Positions 34,748 through 45,900 of a DNA stretch of 64,000 nucleotides are shown here, piece by piece; position 1 is the first letter of the stretch, and each line of letters starts with the position of its first letter. Under the pieces are notes generated by a model. It worked only from the letters and a program-made list of their open reading frames with translations. It had not been told where the DNA came from and did not search any database. A program made the translations under genes and the position numbers. Source of the DNA: Clostridiales bacterium. GTDB taxonomy: Bacteria > Bacillota > Clostridia > TANB77 > CAG-508. The stretch lies in contig DPDV01000002.1 of assembly GCA_003534295.1 (NCBI GenBank), positions 1 to 64,000 of the forward strand, given 5' to 3'.

Positions 34748-36892
34748 ATGAATAAAATTATTCAAATAATAGCAGATGAATTAAATGTAAAAGAGGAGCA
34801 AGTTACCAATACTATAAAATTAATAGATGATGGTAATACTATCCCATTTATAGCACGATATAGAAAAGAAGTTACAGGAGGTTTAAGTGATGAGATACTT
34901 AGAGATTTAGATGAACGACTTAAATATTTAAGAAACTTAGAAGAAAGAAAACAAGAGGTAATTAAATCAATAGATGGACAGGGTAAACTTACAGACGAAA
35001 TAGTACAATCATTGGAAAATGCCAAAACACTTTCAGAAGTGGAAGACATATATAGACCATATAAACAAAAAAAGAAGACAAGAGCAACAATAGCTAAGGC
35101 TAAAGGACTAGAACCATTGGCGCAAATAATATTTGAACAAAATGATAAAAGAAATATAGAAGAAATTGCAAAAGAATTTATAGATGAAGAAAAAGGAGTT
35201 TTAAACGTAGAAGAGGCAATTCAAGGCGCAAAAGATATAATTGCAGAAAATATATCAGATAATCCTAATTATAGAAAACAAATTAAAAGAATGTGCTATA
35301 GAGAAGGAATAATAATGGTTAAAGGCACAAAAGAAGAAAAATCGGCATATGATATGTATTATAATTTTAATGAAAAAGTAAACAGAATACCTAGTCACAG
35401 AATCTTGGCTATAAATCGCGGAGAAAAAGAAGAATTTTTAAAAGTTAAAATGGAAAAACCAGAAACTACTATTTTAGAAATGATTAATAAAGATATTATA
35501 AAGGGTTCTACGCAATATACTAAAATGTTAGAAGAAACAATAGAAGATAGCTTTAAAAGACTAATAGAGCCATCAATAGAAAGAGAGATACGCTCTGACT
35601 TAACAGAAAAGGCAGAAACGCAGGCTATAAAAGTATTTGGAAAAAATGCAAAACCATTATTGCTAGCAGCACCGCTAAAGGGGCTAACTGTAATGGGGTT
35701 TGACCCAGCATATAGAACAGGCTGTAAAATTGCGGTAATAGATGAAACCGGAAAACTACTTGCTACAACAACTGTGTATCCAACAGAACCACAAAATGAT
35801 GTAGAAGGAGCTAAAAAAGAATTAATAGCACTAATAAAAGAATACAATGTTAACATTATTGCAATAGGAAATGGAACAGCATCAAGAGAATCAGAAAACT
35901 TTGTGTCAGATATGATAAAGGAGTTAAGCAATGTTCATTATGCTATAGTAAGCGAAGCAGGAGCATCTGTATATTCTGCATCAAAACTTGCAACAGAAGA
36001 ATATCCGGATATAAATGTATCTTTAAGAGGAGCAATTTCGATAGCAAGAAGATTACAAGATCCACTGGCAGAGCTTGTAAAAATAGATCCAAAATCAATA
36101 GGTGTGGGTCAGTATCAACATGATGTTGATCAAAAGAAATTATCAGAGAGTTTAACAGGAGTAGTAGAAGACGCAGTTAATAAAGTTGGGGTAGATGTAA
36201 ACACAGCAACACCTTCTTTATTGTCTTATGTATCTGGAATTAATAAAACATTAGCAAGCAATATTGTAAAATATAGAGACGAAAATGGAAAGATAAAAGA
36301 AAGAAAGGAATTACTAAAGGTTCCAAAATTGGGAAAAGCAACATTTCAACAATGTGCAGGTTTTATGAGAGTATTTGATGGAAAAAATCCATTAGAAATA
36401 ACAGCTGTTCATCCAGAAAGCTATGAAGTTGCAGAACAACTATTAAATATAATCGGCTTTAAAAAAGAAGATTTATTAAATAAAGAAAAGTTAATTATAA
36501 TAAAAAATAAATTATCAGAAATAAAAACGCAGGAAACAGCAGAAGAGCTAAATGTGGGGGAAATAACATTAAAAGATATTATGCAGGAGCTTTCAAAACC
36601 AGGACGAGACCCAAGAGAAGATATGCCAAAACCAGTATTAAGGGCAGATGTATTGAAATTTGAAGATTTAAAAGAAGGAATGATACTAACAGGAACTGTA
36701 AGAAATGTAACAGATTTTGGCGCATTTGTAGATGTTGGAGTGAAACATGATGGACTAGTACATATTTCACAATTAAGCAATAGTTTTGTAAAAAATCCTT
36801 CAGATGTAGTATCTGTGGGAGATGTAGTAAAAGTAAAAATAATAGGAATAGATGAAGATAGGAAAAAAGCACAATTATCAATGAAAATCTAA
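34748..36892 (+). CDS. tex: Tex-family RNA-binding transcription accessory protein
   Basis: 714 residues. N-terminal HTH region ([21 protein letters not shown]), YqgF/RuvX-like domain ([18 protein letters not shown] and [14 protein letters not shown]), helix-hairpin-helix region ([19 protein letters not shown]) and a C-terminal S1 RNA-binding domain ([27 protein letters not shown]). The order and length are normal. Tex contacts RNA and the transcription machinery. AAAAAGGAGC is upstream of the ATG. Confidence 0.95.
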   Translation: MNKIIQIIADELNVKEEQVTNTIKLIDDGNTIPFIARYRKEVTGGLSDEILRDLDERLKYLRNLEERKQEVIKSIDGQGKLTDEIVQSLENAKTLSEVEDIYRPYKQKKKTRATIAKAKGLEPLAQIIFEQNDKRNIEEIAKEFIDEEKGVLNVEEAIQGAKDIIAENISDNPNYRKQIKRMCYREGIIMVKGTKEEKSAYDMYYNFNEKVNRIPSHRILAINRGEKEEFLKVKMEKPETTILEMINKDIIKGSTQYTKMLEETIEDSFKRLIEPSIEREIRSDLTEKAETQAIKVFGKNAKPLLLAAPLKGLTVMGFDPAYRTGCKIAVIDETGKLLATTTVYPTEPQNDVEGAKKELIALIKEYNVNIIAIGNGTASRESENFVSDMIKELSNVHYAIVSEAGASVYSASKLATEEYPDINVSLRGAISIARRLQDPLAELVKIDPKSIGVGQYQHDVDQKKLSESLTGVVEDAVNKVGVDVNTATPSLLSYVSGINKTLASNIVKYRDENGKIKERKELLKVPKLGKATFQQCAGFMRVFDGKNPLEITAVHPESYEVAEQLLNIIGFKKEDLLNKEKLIIIKNKLSEIKTQETAEELNVGEITLKDIMQELSKPGRDPREDMPKPVLRADVLKFEDLKEGMILTGTVRNVTDFGAFVDVGVKHDGLVHISQLSNSFVKNPSDVVSVGDVVKVKIIGIDEDRKKAQLSMKI

Positions 36893-36911
36893 AAAAACTG
36901 ATAATATAAAT

Positions 36912-36941
36912 AAAATACGGACATTTATTTGTCCGTATTTA
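36912..36941. terminator. bidirectional terminator between tex and the HD-GYP gene
   Basis: AAATACGGACA pairs with TGTCCGTATTT (36913-36923 with 36930-36940), loop TTTATT, with A and T runs on the two sides. The stop codon of the minus-strand gene lies in its right arm. Confidence 0.88.
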
Positions 36942-37991
36942 CCTATATTGTTCTTGAATTTTTTGTATTTCTTCATAATTTTTATTCAAAATATCTAAGA
37001 ATACTTTAGCAATTTTAGGGTCAAACTGTGTTCCGGCGCACCTTTCTATTTCTGCTTTGACTACCTCTAAAGGTAAAGCATCTCTATATGTTCTTTTGGA
37101 TGTCATAGCATCAAATGTATCAGCAACAGCAGCTATTCTGGCGAAATATGGAATATCTTCACCAGCTAGTTGAGAAGGATATCCTTTTCCATCATATCTT
37201 TCATGATGATGTTTTACAATAGGTATAATATCTTGAAATACTTTTGCATTGCATAAAATATGTGCACCAATAGATGGATGATTTTTAATTTCAGAATATT
37301 CATCATCTGTAAGTTTGCTATCTTTAAGCAATATGCTGTCTGGAATTCCTATTTTGCCGATATCATGAAATAAGCCACCAATTTTTAAGGTATTAATATC
37401 AGAGTCAGATAAACCAAGATGCTGACCAATTAAAACAGAGTATGCAGATACTCTATCTGAATGACCTCTAGTATAAGGGTCTTTTGCTTCAACTGTAAAT
37501 CTAAGTGTTTCAACCATGTCTAAATATGCCTTTTCCAGATCACTATAAGCATCTGATAATTCATTATTTATACGATTTATTTCATTTAATTGTTCAACAG
37601 ATTTTATTGCAGCCTCAACTAATAGAAGCAATTGGTCAAATTTATCGCTTTTTTCACAATAACATTGTATATCCAATTTTCTTATAGTCTCTAATGGTGG
37701 AGCTAAATCTTTGTGTCCTGTTAGTAATAAAATGTAAAGTTCTTTATTAAATTTCCTTATTTCCTCAACAACTTTATCTCCATGAATAGGTGTCATCATA
37801 AAGTCTAATAGCATTAAATCAAAATGTTCTTTTTTTACACGTTCTATTGCTTGAATTGGATCAGTTATTCCTACAAAGTTATAACCATTTCTATTCAAAA
37901 GGACAGATAAAGAATCTAATACACCGCTATCATCATCAACTGCTATTATTTTATATCCTGTAGTGGTATTAGATTGAATATGCTTTCTCAT
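36939..37991 (-). CDS. response regulator with HD-GYP phosphodiesterase domain
   Basis: 350 residues. The receiver domain (about 12-130) has the acidic pair in IIAVDDDSG and the phospho-acceptor Asp in LMLLDFMMTPI. A helical linker leads to the HD-GYP domain: GGLFHDIGKIGIP, HPSIGAHIL and HHERYDGKGYP, with all metal-binding and GYP residues present. Such proteins hydrolyse cyclic di-GMP or related dinucleotides under kinase control. It lies directly downstream of the histidine kinase gene, and the kinase is its likely partner, although a terminator separates them. Confidence 0.9.
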   Translation of the reverse strand: MRKHIQSNTTTGYKIIAVDDDSGVLDSLSVLLNRNGYNFVGITDPIQAIERVKKEHFDLMLLDFMMTPIHGDKVVEEIRKFNKELYILLLTGHKDLAPPLETIRKLDIQCYCEKSDKFDQLLLLVEAAIKSVEQLNEINRINNELSDAYSDLEKAYLDMVETLRFTVEAKDPYTRGHSDRVSAYSVLIGQHLGLSDSDINTLKIGGLFHDIGKIGIPDSILLKDSKLTDDEYSEIKNHPSIGAHILCNAKVFQDIIPIVKHHHERYDGKGYPSQLAGEDIPYFARIAAVADTFDAMTSKRTYRDALPLEVVKAEIERCAGTQFDPKIAKVFLDILNKNYEEIQKIQEQYR

Positions 37992-38069
37992 AATATCACC
38001 TCTGTATTAAACAATACTATATTATAAAGTGGGGAAAAAATCAATAAGAAAGATGAAAAAAATGAAAAA

Positions 38070-38107
38070 AACTGTAATAAAAGTAAAGTTTTACTTACAT
38101 TACAGTT
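38070..38107 (-). terminator. terminator after the NRPS-kinase operon
   Basis: AACTGTAAT (38070-38078) pairs with ATTACAGTT (38099-38107), enclosing a second AAGTAAA/TTTACTT stem. It lies between the kinase stop and the HD-GYP gene, so the latter probably has its own promoter. Confidence 0.75.
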
Positions 38108-38116
38108 CTATTTTAA

Positions 38117-39934
38117 CTATTGTGGTAATATAATATTAAATATTGTGCCTTTTCCTTCTTCTGTAGAATATGTAATATCTCCATTAAAATGTGCACGTAC
38201 ATTTGAATATGACATAAATAAGCCAATTCCAGTTCCATCTTTACCTTTAGTTGTTATCATTTCTTTAAATAGTTTCTCTTGAACTTCTTTAGGAAGACCG
38301 CCAGCATAATCTCTAACAGAAACAATAACATCATTTTTTTCTTGAGTTATAATTAAATCTATTGTTTGTCCCTCTTTACCTTTATAGGCCTGAATTGCAT
38401 TTGATATCATATTATTTATAACTTGAACCAAACCATTTATATTGCCATGAATCATAAGGGAAGTAGGAACTTTAAGGTCTAAATTCAAAGTAATTAAGGC
38501 TTTTTTCAACTCATGTTTCATAAGAATGTCAACTCTTTTAGTAAGTTCCTCAACCGTAAATGAATCAACAGTATTTTCAGATAAGGCAACAGCTTGACCT
38601 TTAACAGCTGTAATAATATCTGACATATATTCTAAATATGATTTTATCTTAGAAATCCAATCCTTCATATCGCTTGCAATAGCCAAATGGTCATCAATAG
38701 TAACATCTTTGTCAACTATAGACTCCTCATATTCTTTAATTAAATCTATAAGACCCTCTGTAGCTCCCGAAATTGACATTATAGGAGATTTTAGGTTATG
38801 AGCAATACCACCAATCAATTGACCAAGAGAAGCCAAACGTTCCCTCTCAATTAAAATATCTTGGTTGTCTTTAAGAGCTTGCATGTCTAATTTATGCTGA
38901 GTAATATCCTTAAATAGCATAAGGATTCCAAGAGAGTTTCCTTTTACTAATATATTATTTATTTCAACAGTAAAGTATTTATTTATCTTTTTAAAGTGTT
39001 GTTCAAATACTATGGTTTCAGATGAATGCTTAACTCTATTTAAAGAATTTTCTAACTTTGGAAGATTCATATCATACTGCTTATGTGTGCTAAGAAATTC
39101 TAATATATTTTTTTCTCTTATATCACTTGCACTTAAATTGAATGTTTTTAAAAAAGTACTATTAAAATCTGTTATAAGTAAATTCTCATTTAAAACTAAA
39201 TAACTGTCAGAAATTCTATTAACAATAGTTTGCAATGCAACAGGCGCTACTCCCAAAAATTTAAACTTAAATATAGAAAGAGCGAAAAATAACATTGTAA
39301 ATGCAAAAGATATTGGCGTAATGTATACAGTCATAGAAATAATTTTTATTGTTCCTAAAATATTTGTAATTAAAGGAATACTAATTCCTACAACTATTAA
39401 TAAAGTTTGCTTTGAAAAGAAACCGGAATTTTTAGAAGCTACATTTACCATTTGGATAACTCCAAGAAATAATAATGTATATGAGTAAATATTATGAATA
39501 ATCATATATGGACCAACTTTGCAATCACTAAGATATAAATATGAATATATTTTATAGAACAAATGATGATAATCATTTGTCCATAATACTATTAGTGATA
39601 ATGCAGGAACTATAAAGAATAGCAGATATCTTTTTTTAAAAGTAATTTTTTTTTTAGCAAAAATTAATCCTGTAAAAAAGATTGCGACTGGCAAAAAACA
39701 AGTTCCTATATAAATAAACTTTTCAAAGTTCCAAGGATTCCAATTAAAGTTTTTACTTAGAATATCTTGAAATATTACACCTAGGCAAATAACCAATACA
39801 CAGAGCAAATCTACGCAAAAAATTGTCTTTAATTGGGATCTTCCTTTTGTCCTTAGAACATATATAAGAGTAATGACTATTGATAAGGCTGACAACATTA
39901 ATAAAAATAATGGTATAGAAATTTTAGCTAACAT
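38117..39934 (-). CDS. sensor histidine kinase with multi-helix membrane sensor and PAS domain
   Basis: 605 residues. Seven or so membrane helices occupy about 1-225, resembling the 7TM histidine-kinase sensor region. A PAS domain (ISDSYLVLNENLLITDFN, about 235-345) follows. The phospho-acceptor histidine is in IGGIAHNLKSPIMS (near 380). The ATPase domain has VINNMISNAIQAYKG, VRDYAGGLP and KDGTGIGLFMS. The ATG follows the NRPS stop codon with no gap, and its ribosome binding site (AAGGAG) lies within the last NRPS codons, so the two are translationally coupled. This implies a functional link with the NRPS product, for example sensing it. Confidence 0.9.
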   Translation of the reverse strand: MLAKISIPLFLLMLSALSIVITLIYVLRTKGRSQLKTIFCVDLLCVLVICLGVIFQDILSKNFNWNPWNFEKFIYIGTCFLPVAIFFTGLIFAKKKITFKKRYLLFFIVPALSLIVLWTNDYHHLFYKIYSYLYLSDCKVGPYMIIHNIYSYTLLFLGVIQMVNVASKNSGFFSKQTLLIVVGISIPLITNILGTIKIISMTVYITPISFAFTMLFFALSIFKFKFLGVAPVALQTIVNRISDSYLVLNENLLITDFNSTFLKTFNLSASDIREKNILEFLSTHKQYDMNLPKLENSLNRVKHSSETIVFEQHFKKINKYFTVEINNILVKGNSLGILMLFKDITQHKLDMQALKDNQDILIERERLASLGQLIGGIAHNLKSPIMSISGATEGLIDLIKEYEESIVDKDVTIDDHLAIASDMKDWISKIKSYLEYMSDIITAVKGQAVALSENTVDSFTVEELTKRVDILMKHELKKALITLNLDLKVPTSLMIHGNINGLVQVINNMISNAIQAYKGKEGQTIDLIITQEKNDVIVSVRDYAGGLPKEVQEKLFKEMITTKGKDGTGIGLFMSYSNVRAHFNGDITYSTEEGKGTIFNIILPQ

Positions 39935-42900
39935 TTATTTATCTCCTTCTATAAAATGTACTTTCTTAAAATAATCAAAACATTTATTGATATAGAGACT
40001 ATCATAAGAAACCCAGTTAAAACCGACTTTATTCAAAAATTTATTTGTAAAGTCACAATCTAGTCTAACCTTAGAAGTATACGTGAACTTTTTGTTTTTG
40101 TCAATATCTTGTATAATTCCAGAAATAGTATCTTTCTTTTTATTGTCTTCCAATATACCTGTTATAATGTATGACATTAATTCATCAGTAACAGGAATAA
40201 TCTCAAAGCCTCTATCTAATAAAGTATTATACAATAAAGGCGCAGGCATTAAATTCGGATTGTATATATGGAATACATTGCAAGGACTGCTATATTCTAG
40301 TATTTTTATTATTGCATCAGCACATAAATCAACTGGAGTAAACTCAAGAGCATGCTTTAAAGTTTCTTTTGGGAAAGCTCCAATTTCAATAAATGATTTC
40401 AGTCTTCTAACAAAAGCATTGTCTTTAATATTTTTTTGGAACATTCCATCAGAATATCTATTAGTGATATTACCAATTCTAACAATTTGGGCATCTAATC
40501 CATCTTCAATAGCTTCTAAAACTGAAATTTCAGCTTTGTATTTAGTTGTACTGTAAATGCCTTTAATACTTTGACCAACATATAAATCATGTTCAGTAAA
40601 TAATTTCGAACCTTCTTCTTCAGGAGTAGTCGTAAGTTCCTCTTTTTCTCCAAAACCAGATATACTAATAGTCGAAGCATGAATTAATCTCTTATTATTC
40701 TTCTTACACAAGTCTACTATATATTGAGTACCTTTTACATTAATATCCTCAAATTCTTTCTTTAATCCAAAATGCTTAACAATAGCACCAGAGTTGATAA
40801 CAACATCAACATTAGACACAACTTCATTATAATCACTTTCAGATAAGCCTAAATTTTCTTTTACCAAGTCTCCTGCAACAACTTTTATTCTATCTTTATA
40901 ATTATTATAGAAATCTTCTCCAAAATAGAAATTTAGGTAACTGATAATTCTATCTTCTGGAGACATATTGCTCTTTGGTCTGATTAAACAATAAGCTGTA
41001 CCTGATTCGTGTATTAAGAACGAATGTAGTATGTGAGCACCTAGATATCCAGTGCTTCCTATTATAAGGGCATTTCTAAAATTATATTTCTCAATTTTAT
41101 CCAAGTTGTCAATAGAGTTTGCTTTTAAAAGATTATTGATTTTAGAATAATCATAATTTGCCATAAAATGTTCTTCAGGGCTTGGCAATTTCTTTGATAA
41201 TTGTCTAATGGTAGGGAAGTTAAATATATCCGCATACTCAAATTCCAAGCCATATTTCAAAGCCTCTATTTGCATATTAATTGCAAGAATAGAATCTCCA
41301 CCAATATCAAAGAAATTATCATCAACAGAGATCTTATCTGTTTTAAGGATATTCTTCCAAATTTCTAATAATTTCTCTTCGTTTGAATTAAGAGATCTAA
41401 TGTCAACAGTTGCAGAAGCAAATTTGTTTACAACAGGAAGAGGAAGAGCTTTTCTATCAACCTTTCTATTAATAGTATAAGGCATTTTATCAAGCTTTAT
41501 AATATAAGTAGGAACCATGTAAGGAGGCAAGAACTTCCTCAAATTTTCCTTAACTATATTCTCTGCTAAGTTGTTATCTGCTACGTAGTAACCACATAAA
41601 GATTCTTTTCCATCAAGAGAAACTTTATTAACTATTGCAGAAGTAACTCCTGGCATTTTTAACATCTCATCTTCTATTTCTCCAAGTTCAATACGAAGTC
41701 CTCTTAATTTTACTTGATTATCTATTCTGCCTAAACACTGAACTTTACCATCAAATGTCCAACGACCAATATCACCCGATTTATATATTTTTCCAGAACC
41801 AAAAGGATTTTTTAGAAATCTTTCGGCAGTCATTTCTGCTTTACCAATGTAGCCATCTCCTACTTGTATTCCTCCTATATATATTTCGCCTATCACACCA
41901 ATAGGTACCTGTTTCATATTTTTATCTAATATATAAATTTGTGTATTTAATATAGGCGGACCAATTGTAATTTCCTTTTCTCCATTTAGGTTTTGAACAT
42001 TTGAAAGTATAGTGATCTCACTAGGACCATATATGTTATATATAGTTATGTCATCTGCTAATGCTCTTAGGTCTTGAACAAATTTTTCTGGCAAAGGCTC
42101 GCCACCAAAAACCATGTTTTTAACTCTTGCAAGAGCAGTATCAGGTTCTCTATTATCATAGTTTATTTTCATTAAACTTGGGGTAACAGTCATTACATCA
42201 ACATTGTATTTTTTTATTAATGCATCTAAAAGTTTTGGATTTCTGTGCTCTGCATTATTAGCCATAACGACTTTTAAACCATGTGTTAAGGAAACGATAA
42301 TTTCATAAACAAATATATCAAAAGGTGTAGAAGTTACAGAAGCAATAGCATGCTTGTTGCCTTCTTTTAAATAATCTAATACTTTTGTCATAGCCTGTAC
42401 CATATTAGACATTCCTATTTGATTTAGCATTACACCTTTTGGTGTTCCCGTAGAACCGGAAGTATATATAATATATGATAAGTCTGTTTCTTTAACAGAA
42501 ACATTTGGATTAGAAGTGTGTTTACCATAGATTTCGGTATTATCTAGGTCTATTTCTATAGAATTTTTAATTTGCGCAACTCTTTCACGCAGTTCTTTCT
42601 GAGTTAAAACACGTTCTATCTTACTGTCGTTAATATAATATTCGGTTCTGTCAATAGGGTAGGTAGGATCTACGTTTAAAAATGCAGCTCCAGCTTTTAA
42701 TATTCCTAGCATACAAACAATAGTCTCTAAAGAACGATTAGTCATTATTGCAATAATGTCATTAGGTTTTACACCTTTAGATATTAGGTAATGTGCTAAA
42801 CTATTTGCTCTTTCATTAAGTTCCTTATAAGTTAAAAATTTATCATCACAGATAACGGCTACATCATTAGCATGCAATACAGCTTGCTCTTCAAAAATTT

Positions 42901-45900
42901 TAGAAACAGGAGCTCTGTTAATTTCTCCATAAGTATTATTAAATTTATCTAATAACTTTTGTTCATCATCAGTTATAATATTAATATTTTGAACTTCACC
43001 ATCAAATCCATCTATTATTTGTTTTAAAACAAATAGATAATGTTTTAAGAAACTTGTCATAGTATTTTCTTTAAATAAATCACTTCTATATTCAAGATTT
43101 ATTTGATTAGACTTAGGTGCAATTTCTAATGTAATAGCAAATTTTGCAGTATTAGTTACAGTTGGAAGTATTTCAGCTTTGTTGTTAGTCAAAGTAGATG
43201 TATCTTCCTGGTTTTGATAAGTTAAAACTACATCAAACAAAGGATTTCTCGAATGATCAACTGGAACTTGCAAATCTTTAACAAGCATATCGTAAGGATA
43301 AATCTGATGATCTAAGGCACCAGTAACAGTATTGTTTACAAAAGTAATTAAATCTAAAACTGATTGAGTTTCTAATATTTTTGTTCTCAAAGCAATGTTA
43401 TTAACAAACATGCCAATAATATTTTGCAAGCATTCAATACTTCTGTTGGCAACAGGACTTCCGATAACGATATCTGTTTGTCCAGTATATTTATAAAGAG
43501 TAACAAATAAAGCTGTTAAAAATACAGAATAAGTTGATACGTGCTGTTCTTTTGCAAAAGTTGAAACTTCGTCAATTATAGACTGCTCAAGATGATTATA
43601 AAGTTTATTGCCGGTATAAGTTTGATTTGCTGGCACAGTATAATCAAAAGGCAAATTCAAAGTTTCAAAATCGAAATCCTTAAAACAATTTGACCAATAC
43701 TTTTTATCATCAGAAAGCTTATCTTCATTTATTAAAGTGTTCTCCCATACAGAATAATCTGTATATTCCACTTCAAGAGGTTCAATGCTTTCACTATTAT
43801 ATAGCTTAAACAAGTCATTTACTAATATGTTTAGAGAGACACCATCCATAATAATATGATGAGAATCGAACAATAGTAATGTTTGATTATTATCTATATA
43901 ATGAATTTCAACTCTTAATAAAGGTGCTTTTTCTAAATCAAAAGGTGTAGCAAAATTGTTTACTAGCGAATCTATTTCACTACTTGTATTGTTAAATGAT
44001 TCGACTGCAAAATCAACATTGTCTAAAATTTTCTGCTTTACTTCTTCATTTTCGATGACGAAAACTGTTCTAAATATACTTTGACTATTTATAATATCCC
44101 TAAATGCAGACTCAACCTTTTCTTTACTTAACTTAGAATCTACTAATATTGCGCCAGGTGTATTATAAACAATACTATCATTTCCAGCCATTTTACAAGC
44201 GTAATAAATTCTCTTTTGACCAGATGATAAAGGATAAAAATCCTGAGCATTTGTTTTTTGTATTTCTGGTAAGCAATTTTTATTAGAATGGACTTGGTTG
44301 TCAACGAAATCTGCTAAAGCACGAATAGAATCATACTTATATAAATCCTTGATATCAATATAAATTCCAAAAACTTTATGAGCAGCGACAGAGAATTTTA
44401 TAGCCATTAATGAATCTAATCCCATATTAAATAAAGAATCATCAATAGAAACAATGTCAGTATCTAACATAGTCTCAAATATTTTTTTTAATTTAATTTC
44501 TGTATCCGTTGTTGCTTCAGTCGTTCCAGTGTGCTCAATTACTATATCAGGAAGTTTCTTTTTATCAACTTTACCATTTATTGTGATAGGTAAAGCATCT
44601 AAAAAAGTTATGTAGGTAGGCACCATATAAAATGGAAGCTTATCAAAAAGAATTGATTTTATTTCCTGAACGGTAAGTGATTTATTTTCAAGGACTACAT
44701 AAGCACAAAGTGTATCAAAGTTATTTACTTTTTTTACAACAGTTATCGAATTCTTTATGCCAGAAATCCCTCTTAATGCGTTATTAATTTCACTTAACTC
44801 TATTCTATGTCCTTTTATCTTTATCTGAAAATCCTTTCTTCCAATAAAGTGTAAAAGGCCAGTATTATCCCAATAAACAGTATCTCCTGTTCTATATGAA
44901 AGTGCTTCGCTTGTATATTTGTAATTAATAAATGATTTTGCAGTCAACTCTGGATTATTTAAATATCCAGAAGAAACATTGTTACCACAAACATATAACT
45001 CACCAGGAGTTAGTACGGGTTGAAGACTACCACCTTTGCTTACAACTAACAATTTGTTATTTGCAAAAGGTCTTCCAATTGGTACAACACCATTTGTATT
45101 GTCACTAAAAACATATTTATAAAAAGTTGTACAAATGGTGGTTTCTGTTGGTCCATAACCATTTACAATTTCAAAATTAGGATTAATTTTAAAATACTCA
45201 TTTAAAGTACCATTTTTAATAGACTCAACACCAACTAACATTTTGTTCATAGAAGTTTGTATATTATTCTCAAGAATATAACTTGAAACATCTTGAAGAA
45301 TGTTTGGTGGCAAGTATAAAAATGTTATCTTATCTTTTTCTAATATCTTACATAGTAAATCGATATTAGTTAAACTTTCCTCTGGATAAATAACTAATGC
45401 ACTTCCAAATATCAATGGAACAAACAACTCGCATATGCTTACATCAAATGATACACTTGTTAAAGATAAGCAACTATCATTTATCGAGAATTTACTATTA
45501 AAACAATCATTAAAAGTGTAAGCAAAATTAATCAAGTTTTTATGTGAAAGCATTACCCCTTTTGGATTTCCAGTTGATCCAGATGTGTAAATAATATAGC
45601 ATAAATGTGTATTGTCATAGTGCATATTAAGGTTGCTAGTATCAAAACTATCCAAGTTGATATTGTAAAAATTAACAACTTTTGTTTTATCTTCCAAATA
45701 GATCATTTCCTTATTAGAAATCACTATACGAGCTTTACTATTATCAACAATATATGAAATTCTATCTTTTGGATATTCTACAGAGATTGGTAAATAAACC
45801 CCACCACATTTTAGAATAGCCAATATGGATATAATAAATTCTATATTTTTATTAAAGCAAACACCAACTATATCATTATTTTGTATGCCATTTTCTTGTA

